Position numbers and translations under genes: made by a program. This document shows positions 16,309-26,097 of a stretch of DNA of 64,000 bases, one piece after another. How positions within the stretch are numbered: position 1 is the first letter of the stretch; the number at the start of each line of letters is the position of its first letter. Source of the DNA: Mycolicibacterium sp. J2. GTDB lineage: Bacteria > Actinomycetota > Actinomycetes > Mycobacteriales > Mycobacteriaceae. The stretch covers positions 372,001 through 436,000 of the forward strand of contig NZ_JAPFPY010000001.1 of NCBI RefSeq assembly GCF_026240945.1, written 5' to 3'. The notes under the pieces were generated by a model. The model was not told the DNA's origin. It searched no databases and was given only the letters and a program-made list of their open reading frames with translations.

Positions 16309-17961
16309 ATGACACAAGAGCTCACAGACGAGCCGGCTGACGCCACCGTCGACACGGATGATCGGCTCACCGCCACCAAGGAGACTCTCGAGGACTACAC
16401 GCTGCGGTTTGCCCCCCGCAGCTACCGCAAGTGGTCCACCAGAGTGGTCGGCATCTCGGCCCTCGGCGGCATCGCCTACCTGGCCGACTTCGCGATCGGC
16501 GCGAACATCGGTATCTCCTACGGGACCACCAACGCGTTGTGGGGCATCTTCATCTTCGCCGTCGTGGTCATGCTGACCGGTTTCCCGGTGGCCTACTACT
16601 CGGCGCGCTACAACATCGACCTCGACCTGGTCACCCGTGGCAGCGGGTTCGGCTACTACGGCTCGGTGGTCACCAACGTCATCTTCGCGACGTTCACCTT
16701 CATCTTCTTCGCCCTCGAAGGGTCGATCATGGCCCAGGGCCTCAAGCTCGGGCTGGGCATCCCCCTCTGGCTGGGATACGCCGCCTCCACGCTCATCATC
16801 TTCCCGCTGGTCATCTACGGCATGAAGGTGTTGTCCACCCTCCAGGTGTGGACCACCCCGCTGTGGTTGATCCTGATGGTGGCGCCGTTCATCTACCTGG
16901 TGATCAGCCATCCCGAATCGGTCGGGCAGTTCTTCGCCTACCAGGGCGAGAACGGGGTCAAGGGCTTCGACATCGGCTCGACACTGCTGGCCGCCGGCGT
17001 GTGCTTGTCGCTGATCGCCCAGATCGCCGAGCAGAACGACTACCTGCGGTTCATGCCGCCGAAAACCCCGGAGAACAAGCGCAGCTGGTGGACCTGGATG
17101 TTCCTGGCCGGCCCGGGCTGGGTCATCTTCGGCGCCATCAAGCAGATTGTCGGCCTGTTCCTGGCCGTGTACCTGATCGCGAACGTCGCCGACAGCGCCG
17201 GCATCGCCAACCAGCCGGTGCACCAGTTCCTGGAGATCTACCAGAACTTCCTGCCGGGCTGGCTGGCGATGACCCTGGCCGTGGTGCTGGTGGTCATCAG
17301 CCAGATCAAGATCAACGTCACCAACGCCTACTCGGGCTCGCTGGCCTGGACCAACTCGTTCACCCGGGTCACCAAGACCTACCCGGGCCGGCTGGTGTTC
17401 CTCGGGGTCAACCTGCTGATCGCGCTGATCCTGATGGAAGCCAACATGTTCGACTTCCTGAACACCATCCTGGGCTTCTACGCCAACTGCGGCATGGCCT
17501 GGGTGGTGGTGGTCGCCTCGGACATCGTGTTCAACAAGTACCTGCTGAAGCTCTCACCCAAGGTGCCGGAGTTCCGCCGCGGCATGCTCTACGCGTTCAA
17601 CCCGGTCGGCTTCGGTTCGATGCTGATCGCCGCGGGCCTGTCGGTCATCGCCTTCTTCGGCGGCCTGGGTGAGGCCATCCGGCCGTACTCGCCGCTGGTC
17701 GCCATCGGCCTGGCGGTGGTACTGCCGCCGATCATCGCGATCGCCACCAAGGGCAAGTACTACCTGCGCCGCACCGACGACGGCATCGACCTGCCGATGT
17801 TCGACGAACACGGCAACCCCGCCGACGACCACCTGAAATGCCATGTCTGCCACCATGATTATGAGCGGCCCGACATGATCGCATCGGCGACGGGCAACGG
17901 GTTCATCTGCTCGCTGTGCCTGAGCACCGACAAGACCGGGGAGCACGTGCTGCCCGCCTGA
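16309..17961 (+). CDS. NCS1-type nucleobase/cytosine permease with Cys-rich tail
   Basis: 550 residues from ATG at 16309. About 12 transmembrane helices of the purine-cytosine permease (NCS1) family, with the early conserved segment FAPRSYRKWS, GSGFGYYG in helix 3 and a family-like helix 8 region (INVTNAYSGSLAWTNSF). The substrate may be cytosine, purines, allantoin or a related compound. After the last helix comes a soluble tail with two CxxC pairs (KCHVCHHDYERPD and FICSLCLSTD) resembling a small zinc ribbon, which is not a normal NCS1 feature. Stands alone, followed by a 19-bp hairpin. Confidence 0.87.
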   Translation: MTQELTDEPADATVDTDDRLTATKETLEDYTLRFAPRSYRKWSTRVVGISALGGIAYLADFAIGANIGISYGTTNALWGIFIFAVVVMLTGFPVAYYSARYNIDLDLVTRGSGFGYYGSVVTNVIFATFTFIFFALEGSIMAQGLKLGLGIPLWLGYAASTLIIFPLVIYGMKVLSTLQVWTTPLWLILMVAPFIYLVISHPESVGQFFAYQGENGVKGFDIGSTLLAAGVCLSLIAQIAEQNDYLRFMPPKTPENKRSWWTWMFLAGPGWVIFGAIKQIVGLFLAVYLIANVADSAGIANQPVHQFLEIYQNFLPGWLAMTLAVVLVVISQIKINVTNAYSGSLAWTNSFTRVTKTYPGRLVFLGVNLLIALILMEANMFDFLNTILGFYANCGMAWVVVVASDIVFNKYLLKLSPKVPEFRRGMLYAFNPVGFGSMLIAAGLSVIAFFGGLGEAIRPYSPLVAIGLAVVLPPIIAIATKGKYYLRRTDDGIDLPMFDEHGNPADDHLKCHVCHHDYERPDMIASATGNGFICSLCLSTDKTGEHVLPA

Positions 17962-17969
17962 CCCACGAG

Positions 17970-18020
17970 CGATTTGTGCACGTTCCGTCACGCCGAGCGT
18001 TACGGAACGTGCACAAATCG
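17970..18020. terminator. 19-bp perfect inverted repeat, likely terminator
   Basis: CGATTTGTGCACGTTCCGT (17970-17988) is exactly complementary to ACGGAACGTGCACAAATCG (18002-18020) with a 13-base loop. It begins 8 bases after the permease stop and ends 15 bases before the next start. Shares the TTTGTG/CACAAA arm core with the hairpins at 24338 and 48545. Confidence 0.7.
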
Positions 18021-18035
18021 TCGTACTGTGTGGCC

Positions 18036-18518
18036 ATGGCCGTCTTCCTGCGCAAGCTGTTCGGCATCGGCAAGCTACCCGACGATCTGCGGGCCGCCGT
18101 GGAAGCCGAGGGCGTCATCCACCTCGCCGAATACGTCGCCGTCACCCGGCACTTCTCCGGGCGGGTTCCCGGACTGCGCTCGGCAGGCAGTGTCAGCAGC
18201 TACAGCGGGTCGCTGGTCTTGACCTCCCAACGCGTACTTGGCACCCTGTCCTCGGTACCGAAGCTGGCCGGCCGGGTGATCGACCAGCGTTGGGATGCAC
18301 CGCAATCCGGCGCCGTGACCGCAGATATCTCCGAAGCGGGGCTGCATATCAACGTCGACGTCGGCCGGGTGGACCCGCGTTGCAGCGGACGACTGTCGCT
18401 GCACTACAAGGAGCCCCTGCCCGCCGAGGTGCTGGCGCGGCTGCCCCTCCTGCACCTGGCCTATGACGTGCCGCCGGAGTGGGTGTTCCGGGCCGTCGGC
18501 GTGCCGTATCACCCATGA
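18036..18518 (+). CDS. Hypothetical PH-like protein
   Basis: 160 residues, soluble, no signal peptide. The middle segment GSLVLTSQRVLGTLS resembles the strand-turn pattern of bacterial PH-like domains, but the match is weak. No catalytic motif seen. ATG at 18036 has no clear RBS, and translation may begin near the transcript 5' end just after the hairpin. Its stop overlaps the Nudix start (ATGA), so the two are coupled. Function unknown. Confidence 0.7.
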   Translation: MAVFLRKLFGIGKLPDDLRAAVEAEGVIHLAEYVAVTRHFSGRVPGLRSAGSVSSYSGSLVLTSQRVLGTLSSVPKLAGRVIDQRWDAPQSGAVTADISEAGLHINVDVGRVDPRCSGRLSLHYKEPLPAEVLARLPLLHLAYDVPPEWVFRAVGVPYHP

Positions 18519-19234
18519 CCGTCAGCTATGACGGCGCGCTGCGGGAACGAATCCGGCACAACCTGAGCGGCCACGACCGCCGCAGCGTCACCGATCCCAC
18601 GAAGCGGCATGCCGCGGTCGCCATCGTGCTGGTGGATTCCGAACTGGGTGAGGACCGCGTCGATCCGGCGCCCGTCGACGACTGGATCGCGGGCCGGCCG
18701 CTGGCCGACGCCGGCCTGGACGGCCGGATGGTCGACGTGTCCGGCGGCGCGGCTTTCTTGCTGTGTCGGCGCGCGACCCGGCTCAACACCCATGCGGCGC
18801 AATGGGCCCTGCCGGGCGGACGCCTGGACCCCGGCGAGACGGCGGTCGATGCCGCGCTGCGCGAGACCCACGAGGAGGTCGGTGTCGAGCTGCCCGGCTC
18901 GTCGGTGCTGGGGCTGCTCGACGACTACCCGACCCGTTCCGGGTATGTCATCACGCCGGTGGTGGTGTGGGGCGGTGGCCGCCTGGAGCTGCGGCCGCAG
19001 CCCGACGAGGTCGTCGCCGCCTACCGGGTGGGCCTGCATCAGCTCCTGCGCGCGGACTCGCCGCGCTACATCAGCATTCCGGAGAGCCCTCGTCCGGTGG
19101 TGCAGATCCCGCTGGGCAACGACCTGATCCACGCACCCACCGGTGCCGTGCTGCTGCAGCTGCGGTGGCTGGGTCTGGAGGGCAAGCCGGACCGCGTCGA
19201 CGAGCTCGAACAGCCGGTGTTCGCCTGGAAATGA
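18515..19234 (+). CDS. Nudix hydrolase, CoA-pyrophosphatase-like
   Basis: 239 residues. The Nudix box is complete, GGRLDPGE followed by ALRETHEEVGVEL, with metal-binding glutamates in RETHEEVG. The segment just before it (LLCRRATRLNTHAAQWALPGG) resembles the UPF0035 signature of CoA/acyl-CoA pyrophosphatases, so hydrolysis of CoA or its thioesters is the best guess. An unusual N-terminal extension of about 60 residues precedes the fold. ATGA overlap with the gene before it; the sulfatase starts 73 bases later. Confidence 0.85.
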   Translation: MTVSYDGALRERIRHNLSGHDRRSVTDPTKRHAAVAIVLVDSELGEDRVDPAPVDDWIAGRPLADAGLDGRMVDVSGGAAFLLCRRATRLNTHAAQWALPGGRLDPGETAVDAALRETHEEVGVELPGSSVLGLLDDYPTRSGYVITPVVVWGGGRLELRPQPDEVVAAYRVGLHQLLRADSPRYISIPESPRPVVQIPLGNDLIHAPTGAVLLQLRWLGLEGKPDRVDELEQPVFAWK

Positions 19235-19307
19235 TCATCTCGGTGAACGAAAGGGTTGCCGAACCCGGATTCACGCTGTTGCCTGTACCCCCGATGAAGG
19301 AGTTCCT

Positions 19308-20699
19308 GTGACCGGCCCCGCCAACGTGTTGTTCGTGCACTGGCACGATCTCGGCCGCTACCTCGGCGCCTATCAGCACACCGATGTCGACAGCCCCCGA
19401 CTGGATCGGTTGGCCGCCGAAGGCATCCTGTTCACCAGGGCGCATGCCACCGCGCCGCTGTGCTCGCCGTCGCGCGGATCGCTGTTCACCGGCCGCTATC
19501 CGCAGAGCAACGGGCTGCTCGGGCTGGCCCACCACGGCTGGGAGTACCGTACGGACGTACAGACGCTACCGGCCCTGCTCTCCGAATCGGGTTGGTACAC
19601 AGCATTGTTCGGCATGCAGCACGAGACGTCGTATCCCGCCCGGCTGGGCTTCGACGAGTTCGACGTGTCCAACTCGTACTGCGAGTACGTGGTTGAGCGG
19701 GCCACCGACTGGCTGCGCCGGCGAAGCGCCGATCCGACCGGCGCGCCGTTCCTGCTCACCACCGGCTTCTTCGAGACCCACCGGCCCTACCCGCCGGAAC
19801 GCTACGGCCCCGCCGATCCCGGCACGGTGGCCGTGCCCGACTACCTGCCCGACACGCCCGATATCCGCCAGGACCTCGCCGATTTCTACGGTTCGATCAC
19901 GGTGGCCGACGCGGCCGTAGGCGAACTGCTCGACACGCTCGCCGCGACGGGACTGGACCGCAGCACCTGGGTGGTGTTCCTCACCGATCACGGGCCCGCG
20001 CTGCCGCGCGCCAAGTCGACTCTGTATGACGCCGGTACCGGCATCGCGCTGATCGTGCGCCCGCCCCGCGACGCCGAGATCGCCCCCCGGGTCTATGACG
20101 ACCTGTTCAGCGGCGTCGACCTCACCCCCACCCTGCTGGACCTGCTCGGGGTGCCGATCCCCGAAGCGGTACAAGGACTTTCGCACGCCGCCGCGTTGCG
20201 TGGGGTTGCCGATGACGAGGTTCGCACCGAGGTCTACACCACCAAGACCTTCCACGACTCCTTCGACCCGATCCGCGCGATCCGCACGAAGGAGTACAGC
20301 TATATCGAGAACTACGCACCGCGACCGGTGCTCGATCTGCCGTGGGACATCGCCGACAGCCCACCCGGGCACGCAGTGGCGCCGCTGGCCACCGCACCGC
20401 GACCGGCGCGCGAGCTCTACGACCTCACCACCGATCCGACCGAGAGCCGAAATCTGCTCACCGCGAATGCATCCGGTGACGATCTGCTGGCGGCCGAGGC
20501 GATCGCCGGGGATCTCGCCCTGAAACTCGACGACTGGCGGCACAAAACCAATGACGTCATCCCGTCCGATTTCGCCGGTACCCGCATCTCAGAGCGCTAC
20601 ACGCAGACATACCTGAGCATTCACGGCCGGCCCGTCACCAGCCGGTCCGGCATCGCGGCAGACCGCGGCGTCGACCGGGAACGCAGCGCGCAAGATTAA
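19308..20699 (+). CDS. Type-I sulfatase
   Basis: 463 residues from GTG at 19308 with AAGGAG 5 bases upstream. The formylglycine signature CSPSR (Cys52) and RGSLFTGRYPQ are intact, and metal-binding residues appear in HWHD (Asp14) and FLTDHGP. Hydrolyses sulfate esters after Cys52 is converted to formylglycine by a separate enzyme. No signal peptide, so it is probably cytoplasmic. Similar in size and neighbours to Rv0296c. Next to a sulfotransferase and sulfate-activation genes, it may remove or recycle sulfate from the same or a related metabolite. Confidence 0.9.
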   Translation: MTGPANVLFVHWHDLGRYLGAYQHTDVDSPRLDRLAAEGILFTRAHATAPLCSPSRGSLFTGRYPQSNGLLGLAHHGWEYRTDVQTLPALLSESGWYTALFGMQHETSYPARLGFDEFDVSNSYCEYVVERATDWLRRRSADPTGAPFLLTTGFFETHRPYPPERYGPADPGTVAVPDYLPDTPDIRQDLADFYGSITVADAAVGELLDTLAATGLDRSTWVVFLTDHGPALPRAKSTLYDAGTGIALIVRPPRDAEIAPRVYDDLFSGVDLTPTLLDLLGVPIPEAVQGLSHAAALRGVADDEVRTEVYTTKTFHDSFDPIRAIRTKEYSYIENYAPRPVLDLPWDIADSPPGHAVAPLATAPRPARELYDLTTDPTESRNLLTANASGDDLLAAEAIAGDLALKLDDWRHKTNDVIPSDFAGTRISERYTQTYLSIHGRPVTSRSGIAADRGVDRERSAQD

Positions 20700-20762
20700 T
20701 ACTCACCATGCGCGAAAAACGCCCCTGAGCAGCACTTAACCGCACCCGTTAGGCTCTCGCGC

Positions 20763-21563
20763 ATGTCTTCACCCACGGCGTACTTGGTCCTCGCCTCGCA
20801 GCGCAGCGGTAGCACCCTGCTGGTGGAATCGCTGCGCGCGACGGGGGTGGCCGGCGAGCCGCAGGAGTTCTTCCAATACCTGCCCACCACCAGCATGTCG
20901 CCGCAGCCGCGGGAGTGGTTCGCCGACGTCAGCGACGAGTCGATCCTGCGACTGCTCGATCCGCTGGTCGAGGGCAAACCCGATCTGGCGCCGGCCGAGA
21001 TCTGGCGCGACTACATCCGAACCGTCGGGCGCACCCCGAACGGGGTGTGGGGCGGCAAGTTGATGTGGAACCAGACTCCCCTGCTGCTCGACCGCGCCAA
21101 GGATCTCCCCGACCGTTCCGGCGACGGCCTGCTGGCGGCCATCCGCGATGTGGTGGGCAGCGACCCGGTGCTGATCCACGTCTACCGGCCCGACGTGGTG
21201 TCTCAGGCGGTGTCGTTCTGGCGGGCGGTGCAGACTCGGGTGTGGCGTGGTCGTCCCGACCCGGTGCGTGATGCCCGCGCCGAGTACCACGCCGGTGGCA
21301 TCGCGCACGTCGTGAGGTTGTTGCGGGCCCAGGAAGAAGGCTGGCGTAACTGGTTCGCCGAGGAAGGGATCGAACCGATCGACGTGTCCTACCCGTACCT
21401 GTGGCGCAACCTCACCACGGTGGTGGCCACGGTGCTGGAGCAGTTGGGCCTGGACCCACGGTTGGCGCCGCAGCCGGTGCTGGAGCGCCAGGCCGATCAG
21501 CGATCCGACGAATGGGTCGACCGCTACCGCGCGGATGCGCACCGGGAGGGATTGCCGACATGA
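20763..21563 (+). CDS. stf0: Stf0-family trehalose 2-sulfotransferase
   Basis: 266 residues. Stf0 moves sulfate from PAPS to trehalose at the 2-position, the first step of sulfolipid-type glycolipids. The PAPS-binding loop [15 protein letters not shown] and the catalytic-base region GEPQEFFQ (Glu35) are present, and the length matches the family. Its TGA overlaps the cysD ATG (ATGA), so sulfotransferase and PAPS synthesis are translationally coupled. Whether the organism completes a sulfolipid or only sulfated trehalose cannot be told here. Confidence 0.9.
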   Translation: MSSPTAYLVLASQRSGSTLLVESLRATGVAGEPQEFFQYLPTTSMSPQPREWFADVSDESILRLLDPLVEGKPDLAPAEIWRDYIRTVGRTPNGVWGGKLMWNQTPLLLDRAKDLPDRSGDGLLAAIRDVVGSDPVLIHVYRPDVVSQAVSFWRAVQTRVWRGRPDPVRDARAEYHAGGIAHVVRLLRAQEEGWRNWFAEEGIEPIDVSYPYLWRNLTTVVATVLEQLGLDPRLAPQPVLERQADQRSDEWVDRYRADAHREGLPT

Positions 21564-22465
21564 CGACCGATACCGTCCACGTCGACGAGTTGCGGCTGCT
21601 GGAGGCCGAGGCGGTGCACATCATCCGCGAGGTGGTGGCCGAACTTCAGCGCCCGGTGTTGCTGTTCTCCGCGGGCAAGGATTCGATCGTGCTGCTCCGC
21701 TTGGCGGAGAAAGCTTTTCGTCCCTCCCCGCTCCCCTTCCCCGTGTTGCATGTCGATACCGGCCACAACTTCGACGAGGTCATCGAGTTTCGTGACCGCC
21801 GAGTCGCCGAGCACAAGCTGATCATCGGTTCGGTCCAGGAGACCATCGACAGCGGCCGGGTGGCCGATCCCGGCCCCGGCGCCTCGCGGAACCGGCAGCA
21901 GACGCGCACCTTGCTCGATGCCCTGGAGGCCGGCGGTTTCGACGCCGCGTTCGGCGGCGCGCGCCGCGACGAGGAACGCGCCCGCGCCAAGGAACGCATC
22001 CTGAGCTTCCGCGACGAGTTCGGGCAGTGGGATCCGCGGGCCCAGCGCCCCGAGCCGTGGTCGCTGTACAACGGACGTATCCGCAAAGGCGAGCAGGTCC
22101 GCGTCTTCCCACTGTCCAACTGGACCGAGCTGGACGTGTGGCGCTACATCCAGCTGGAAAACCTCGAACTGCCGTCGATCTACTTCGCTCATGAACGCGA
22201 GGTGTTCGAGCGGGACGGAATCTTGCTGGCGGTCTCACAGTATGCGCAGCCGACCGGTGACGAGAAGGCCGCCGTGGAGTGGGTGCGGTACCGCACTGTC
22301 GGCGACCTCACCATCACCGGCGCCGTGCGCTCCACAGCCACCACGATCGACGGGGTGATCGCCGAGATCTCGGCGGCCACCGTCTCCGAGCGTGGCGAGA
22401 CCCGCGCCGATGACCGGACGTCGGTCGCCGCGATGGAAGACCGGAAACGGGAAGGCTATTTCTGA
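21560..22465 (+). CDS. cysD: Sulfate adenylyltransferase subunit 2
   Basis: 301 residues, small catalytic subunit of ATP sulfurylase, making APS from ATP and sulfate together with CysN. The PP-loop is [17 protein letters not shown], followed by [17 protein letters not shown] and [15 protein letters not shown]. Overlaps stf0 upstream and cysNC downstream (TGATG, one base shared). Cytoplasmic. Confidence 0.96.
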   Translation: MTTDTVHVDELRLLEAEAVHIIREVVAELQRPVLLFSAGKDSIVLLRLAEKAFRPSPLPFPVLHVDTGHNFDEVIEFRDRRVAEHKLIIGSVQETIDSGRVADPGPGASRNRQQTRTLLDALEAGGFDAAFGGARRDEERARAKERILSFRDEFGQWDPRAQRPEPWSLYNGRIRKGEQVRVFPLSNWTELDVWRYIQLENLELPSIYFAHEREVFERDGILLAVSQYAQPTGDEKAAVEWVRYRTVGDLTITGAVRSTATTIDGVIAEISAATVSERGETRADDRTSVAAMEDRKREGYF

Positions 22466-24336
22466 TGGGTTCTCAGACGGGATCGACGACCCGGCAGTTG
22501 CTGCGCATCACCACCGCCGGCTCGGTCGACGACGGTAAGAGCACCCTGATCGGCCGGTTGCTGCACGACACCGACAGCCTGCCGCTGGATCACCTGGAGG
22601 CCGTCACCGACTCCGACGGCGTCGCCGATCTGGCCGCGCTGTCCGACGGACTGCGCGCCGAACGCGAACAGGGCATCACCATCGATGTGGCCTACCGGTT
22701 CTTCTCGACCGAAACCCGCAGCTACATCCTGGCCGACACACCCGGGCATGAGCGCTACACCCGCAACATGTTCACCGGTGCGTCCAACGCGCACGTGGCC
22801 ATCCTGCTGGTGGATGCCCGCGCAGGTGTGCTGCGCCAGACCCGCCGCCACGCGCGGATCGCAAAGCTGTTGGGTATCAAGCACTTCGTGGCCACCGTCA
22901 ACAAGATCGACCTGGTCGACTTCGACGAGGGCCGGTTCGCGGAGGTGCAGGGCGAGCTGCAACTGGTCGCCGACCGGCTCGGCGGGGCCGAGCTGACCGT
23001 GATCCCCATCGCCGCCAAATTGGGTGACAACGTCGTGCACCGTTCCACCAACACTCCGTGGTACACCGGGCCGACGCTGCTGGAATACCTTGAGGGCATC
23101 GAGCTTTCGGCACCGCACCCGGATCCCGCCAACCTGCGGCTGCCGGTGCAGTGGGTATCACGCCCAACCACGGAGCAGCGCCGCCGCTACACCGGGCGGC
23201 TGTCGGCGGGGACGTTGAGCGTCGGCGACGAGGTGGTGAGCCTGCCCGCGGGCACGCGGTCCACCGTCACCGCGCTCGACACCCTCGACGATGAGCGGAC
23301 CACCGCCGTGGCACCACTGTCGGTGTCGATCGAACTGGCCGACGATATCGACGTCGGCCGCGGTGATGTGTTCGTCAGCGCCGCCGACCAGGCCCCGCCG
23401 CCCGTGCTGGCCCGTGAGATCGACGCCACGGTCTGCTGGTTCCAGGACAGCCCATTGCGCGCGGGTGATCGGCTGGCGTTCAAACAGGGCACCCGCACCG
23501 TGCGGGCGACGGTGCAGGATCTGCACACCAAGCTGGATCCCGAGACACTCGATGAACTCGACGGCCCGGTTGAGCTGGTACTCAACGATATCGGCGCGGT
23601 CACGCTGCGCACCAGCTCGGTGGTGGTGGCCGACCCGTATGCCGAGAACCGGGACAGCGGAGCGTTCATCCTGATCGACGAGGTGTCCAACGACACCGTC
23701 GGCGCCGGCATCATCGTCGAAGCGCGCGAGCTCAAGCCCAGCGGCCACAACCGCTCCGATATCAAGTGGCATCCGTCGTCGCTGGACCGCGAGTACCGCT
23801 GGGGCAAGACCGGCCAGCGCGGCGCCACCATCTGGTTCACCGGTCTGCCCGCCTCGGGCAAATCCACGCTGGCCGTCGCCGTGGAACGAGCGCTGGTCGA
23901 GGCCGGCCAGGTGGCCTATCTGCTCGACGGGGACAATCTGCGGCACGGGTTGTCCGATGATCTCGGCTTCTCGGCGGGTGACCGCACCGAGAACATCAGG
24001 CGGGTGGGCCATCTCACCCGGTTGCTGGCCGACGCCGGGGTCGTCGCGCTGGCCGCGCTGGTGTCACCGCTGCGCTCGGATCGCGAGATTGCCCGCTCCC
24101 TGAACGACGCCGCCAAGCTGCCGTTCATCGAGGTGTACGTCGCCACCCCGGTGCAGGAGTGCGCGCGCCGCGACCCCAAGGGCCTGTACGCGCGGGCGAA
24201 GTCCGGAGAATTGAAGGGGCTCACCGGGATCGACGCGCCGTACGAGGCGCCCGAGGCCCCGGACCTGGTGGTCGACACCACCGGCGCCGATATCGACGAT
24301 CTGGTCCAACAGGTCATCGCACTCCTGCACCGGTAG
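22465..24336 (+). CDS. cysNC: Sulfate adenylyltransferase subunit 1 / APS kinase
   Basis: 623-residue bifunctional protein. The N-terminal part (about 1-430) is the GTPase subunit of ATP sulfurylase: AGSVDDGKST (G1), DTPGHERYTRNM (G3) and VNKIDLVD (G4). The C-terminal part (about 445-623) is APS kinase: GLPASGKST (Walker A), LDGDNLRHGLS and the YVATPVQECARRDPKGLY segment. Together with CysD it converts sulfate to PAPS, the donor for Stf0 and for sulfate reduction. Followed directly by a hairpin shared with convergent tam. Confidence 0.96.
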   Translation: MGSQTGSTTRQLLRITTAGSVDDGKSTLIGRLLHDTDSLPLDHLEAVTDSDGVADLAALSDGLRAEREQGITIDVAYRFFSTETRSYILADTPGHERYTRNMFTGASNAHVAILLVDARAGVLRQTRRHARIAKLLGIKHFVATVNKIDLVDFDEGRFAEVQGELQLVADRLGGAELTVIPIAAKLGDNVVHRSTNTPWYTGPTLLEYLEGIELSAPHPDPANLRLPVQWVSRPTTEQRRRYTGRLSAGTLSVGDEVVSLPAGTRSTVTALDTLDDERTTAVAPLSVSIELADDIDVGRGDVFVSAADQAPPPVLAREIDATVCWFQDSPLRAGDRLAFKQGTRTVRATVQDLHTKLDPETLDELDGPVELVLNDIGAVTLRTSSVVVADPYAENRDSGAFILIDEVSNDTVGAGIIVEARELKPSGHNRSDIKWHPSSLDREYRWGKTGQRGATIWFTGLPASGKSTLAVAVERALVEAGQVAYLLDGDNLRHGLSDDLGFSAGDRTENIRRVGHLTRLLADAGVVALAALVSPLRSDREIARSLNDAAKLPFIEVYVATPVQECARRDPKGLYARAKSGELKGLTGIDAPYEAPEAPDLVVDTTGADIDDLVQQVIALLHR

Positions 24337-24337
24337 C

Positions 24338-24386
24338 GATTCGTGGAGCCGCACCCGTAATCATTGCGGCTGCGGCTCCACAAATC
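24338..24386. terminator. Convergent-gene hairpin between cysNC and tam
   Basis: GATTCGTGGAGCCGCA (24338-24353) pairs with TGCGGCTCCACAAATC (24371-24386) with one mismatch that is a G-U pair on the minus-strand RNA. It starts right after the cysNC stop and runs into the tam stop codon. A bidirectional terminator is likely. Confidence 0.65.
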
Positions 24387-25149
24387 ACCGAATCTGGGCG
24401 ACGACGAACACGCGCCGGAACGGGAAGAACGTGATGCCGTCGGCGCGTGCCGGATAAGCCTGGGCCAACGCCGGGATGATCTCCTGCCGGTACTGCTGCC
24501 ACAGCTGCTCGGATAGCCTGGCCTTCACCTGAGTCAGCGCGGTTCCGGTGATCCAGTCCAATACCGGTGTCGCACCGCGGAGTTCGTGGATGTAGGTCGT
24601 TTCCCAGGCGTCCACCGTGCATCCTGCGTCGGTGAGCAGTCCGGCGTAGTCCTCCGGGTCGCCGACGACATCGGCTTCCCGCCAGGGCATTTCGCGCAGC
24701 GGTTCGGCGAACGGTTCGCGACGTGCCAGCTCCCGGATCGCCCGGTGCGAGGGCGCATCGAAGTTGCCGGGCACCTGGAAGGCGATCCACGAGCCGGGCG
24801 CCAGTTGCCGGGCCCAGCGCAGCACGATGTCCCGGTGCCCCGGCACCCACTGCAACGCCGCATTGGACACCACCACATCGGTATCGGGTCGGGGCGTCCA
24901 CTCCTCGATAGCCCCGACCGTGGCGTCCAGGCCGCGCTCGCGCGCTTTGTCCACCATCTCCGGCGATGAGTCACACGCCTCGATCTGCGCCCCCGGCCAG
25001 CGTTGAGCGAGCGTCGCAGTCAGGTTGCCGGGACCGCAACCCAAGTCGACCACGCGCCGGGGCGCGTCGGCGGCCACCCGCGACAGCAGGTCGAAGAACG
25101 GGCGGCCTCGGTGATCGGCGAACGCGAGGTATACGTCGGGATTCCACAC
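24385..25149 (-). CDS. tam: Trans-aconitate 2-methyltransferase
   Basis: 254 residues from GTG at 25149 ([17 protein letters not shown]); the in-frame ATG 42 bases upstream would add residues that do not fit the family and would crowd the divergent gene. Class-I SAM methyltransferase: motif [13 protein letters not shown], then [11 protein letters not shown] and [14 protein letters not shown]. Tam methylates trans-aconitate, a spontaneous by-product that inhibits aconitase. Same neighbour order as Rv0294 in M. tuberculosis as I recall. Divergent from the amidohydrolase with a 44-bp gap. Confidence 0.88.
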   Translation of the reverse strand: MWNPDVYLAFADHRGRPFFDLLSRVAADAPRRVVDLGCGPGNLTATLAQRWPGAQIEACDSSPEMVDKARERGLDATVGAIEEWTPRPDTDVVVSNAALQWVPGHRDIVLRWARQLAPGSWIAFQVPGNFDAPSHRAIRELARREPFAEPLREMPWREADVVGDPEDYAGLLTDAGCTVDAWETTYIHELRGATPVLDWITGTALTQVKARLSEQLWQQYRQEIIPALAQAYPARADGITFFPFRRVFVVAQIR

Positions 25150-25193
25150 GCCCGCGATTGTCCTCCCCACAGCTGTGAGTATGTTCGGCAACG

Positions 25194-26072
25194 ATGGACG
25201 AACCGACTTCGGTGCGTCGGATCTGGGAATCCCTCGGGCTGCCCGGCATCGTCGACGTGCACACCCACTTCATGCCCAAGAACGTCATGGACAAGGTCTG
25301 GCAATACTTCGACTCCGCCGGCCCGCTGGTAGGCCGGCCCTGGCCCATCACCTACCGCAGCGACGAGCAAGCCCGGCTGGACACCCTGCGAAGGTTCGGG
25401 GTGCGCGCCTTCACCTCGCTGGTGTACCCCCACAAACCCGATATGGCGGCATGGCTGAACCAGTGGACGGCACAGTTCGCCGCCGCCGCCCCGGATTGCC
25501 TCTCGACTGCGACCTTCTACCCCGAACCCACCGCTGCCAGGTACGTGCAAGCCGCCATCACCGGCGGCACCCGGGTTTTCAAGGCGCATATCCAGGTGGG
25601 CGGTTACGACCCCACCGACCGGCTGCTCGACGAGGTCTGGGGCCTGCTGGCCGAGGCCGCCATCCCCGTGGTCATCCACTGCGGATCCGGCCCGCAGCCG
25701 GGCAATCACACCGGACCGGCCCCGGTACGCGCGGTCCTGCGCAGACACTCGCGGTTGCGGTTGATCGTCGCGCACATGGGTATGCCCGAGTACACCGAAT
25801 TCCTGGATTTGGCCGAATATTTCAGCGGCGTCGCCCTGGATACCACAATGGCCTTCACCCGATTCTCCGAGGAGACCATGCCGTTTCCCGTCGCGGAATA
25901 CCCACGGCTGCGTGCGCTCGGTGACCGCATCCTGTGGGGTAGCGATTTCCCCAACATTCCCTACGGCTATCTGGACGCGATGACGGCGGTGACCCGGCTG
26001 CCGGGCGTCGAGGACGACTGGCTGCGCCGGGTGTTCCACGACAATGCTGTGGCCTTGTTCGGACTGAACTGA
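25194..26072 (+). CDS. Amidohydrolase-family (ACMSD-like) protein
   Basis: 292 residues, TIM-barrel metal-dependent hydrolase of the amidohydrolase-2 group. Metal-binding signatures: DVHTHF near the N-terminus, [15 protein letters not shown] and LWGSDFPN. Members decarboxylate or hydrolyse aromatic acids and related compounds; substrate unknown. 26 bases upstream of an alpha/beta hydrolase, so probably co-transcribed. Confidence 0.83.
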   Translation: MDEPTSVRRIWESLGLPGIVDVHTHFMPKNVMDKVWQYFDSAGPLVGRPWPITYRSDEQARLDTLRRFGVRAFTSLVYPHKPDMAAWLNQWTAQFAAAAPDCLSTATFYPEPTAARYVQAAITGGTRVFKAHIQVGGYDPTDRLLDEVWGLLAEAAIPVVIHCGSGPQPGNHTGPAPVRAVLRRHSRLRLIVAHMGMPEYTEFLDLAEYFSGVALDTTMAFTRFSEETMPFPVAEYPRLRALGDRILWGSDFPNIPYGYLDAMTAVTRLPGVEDDWLRRVFHDNAVALFGLN

Positions 26073-26097
26073 CCGGTTCCGCGGTTACCATCGGCAG

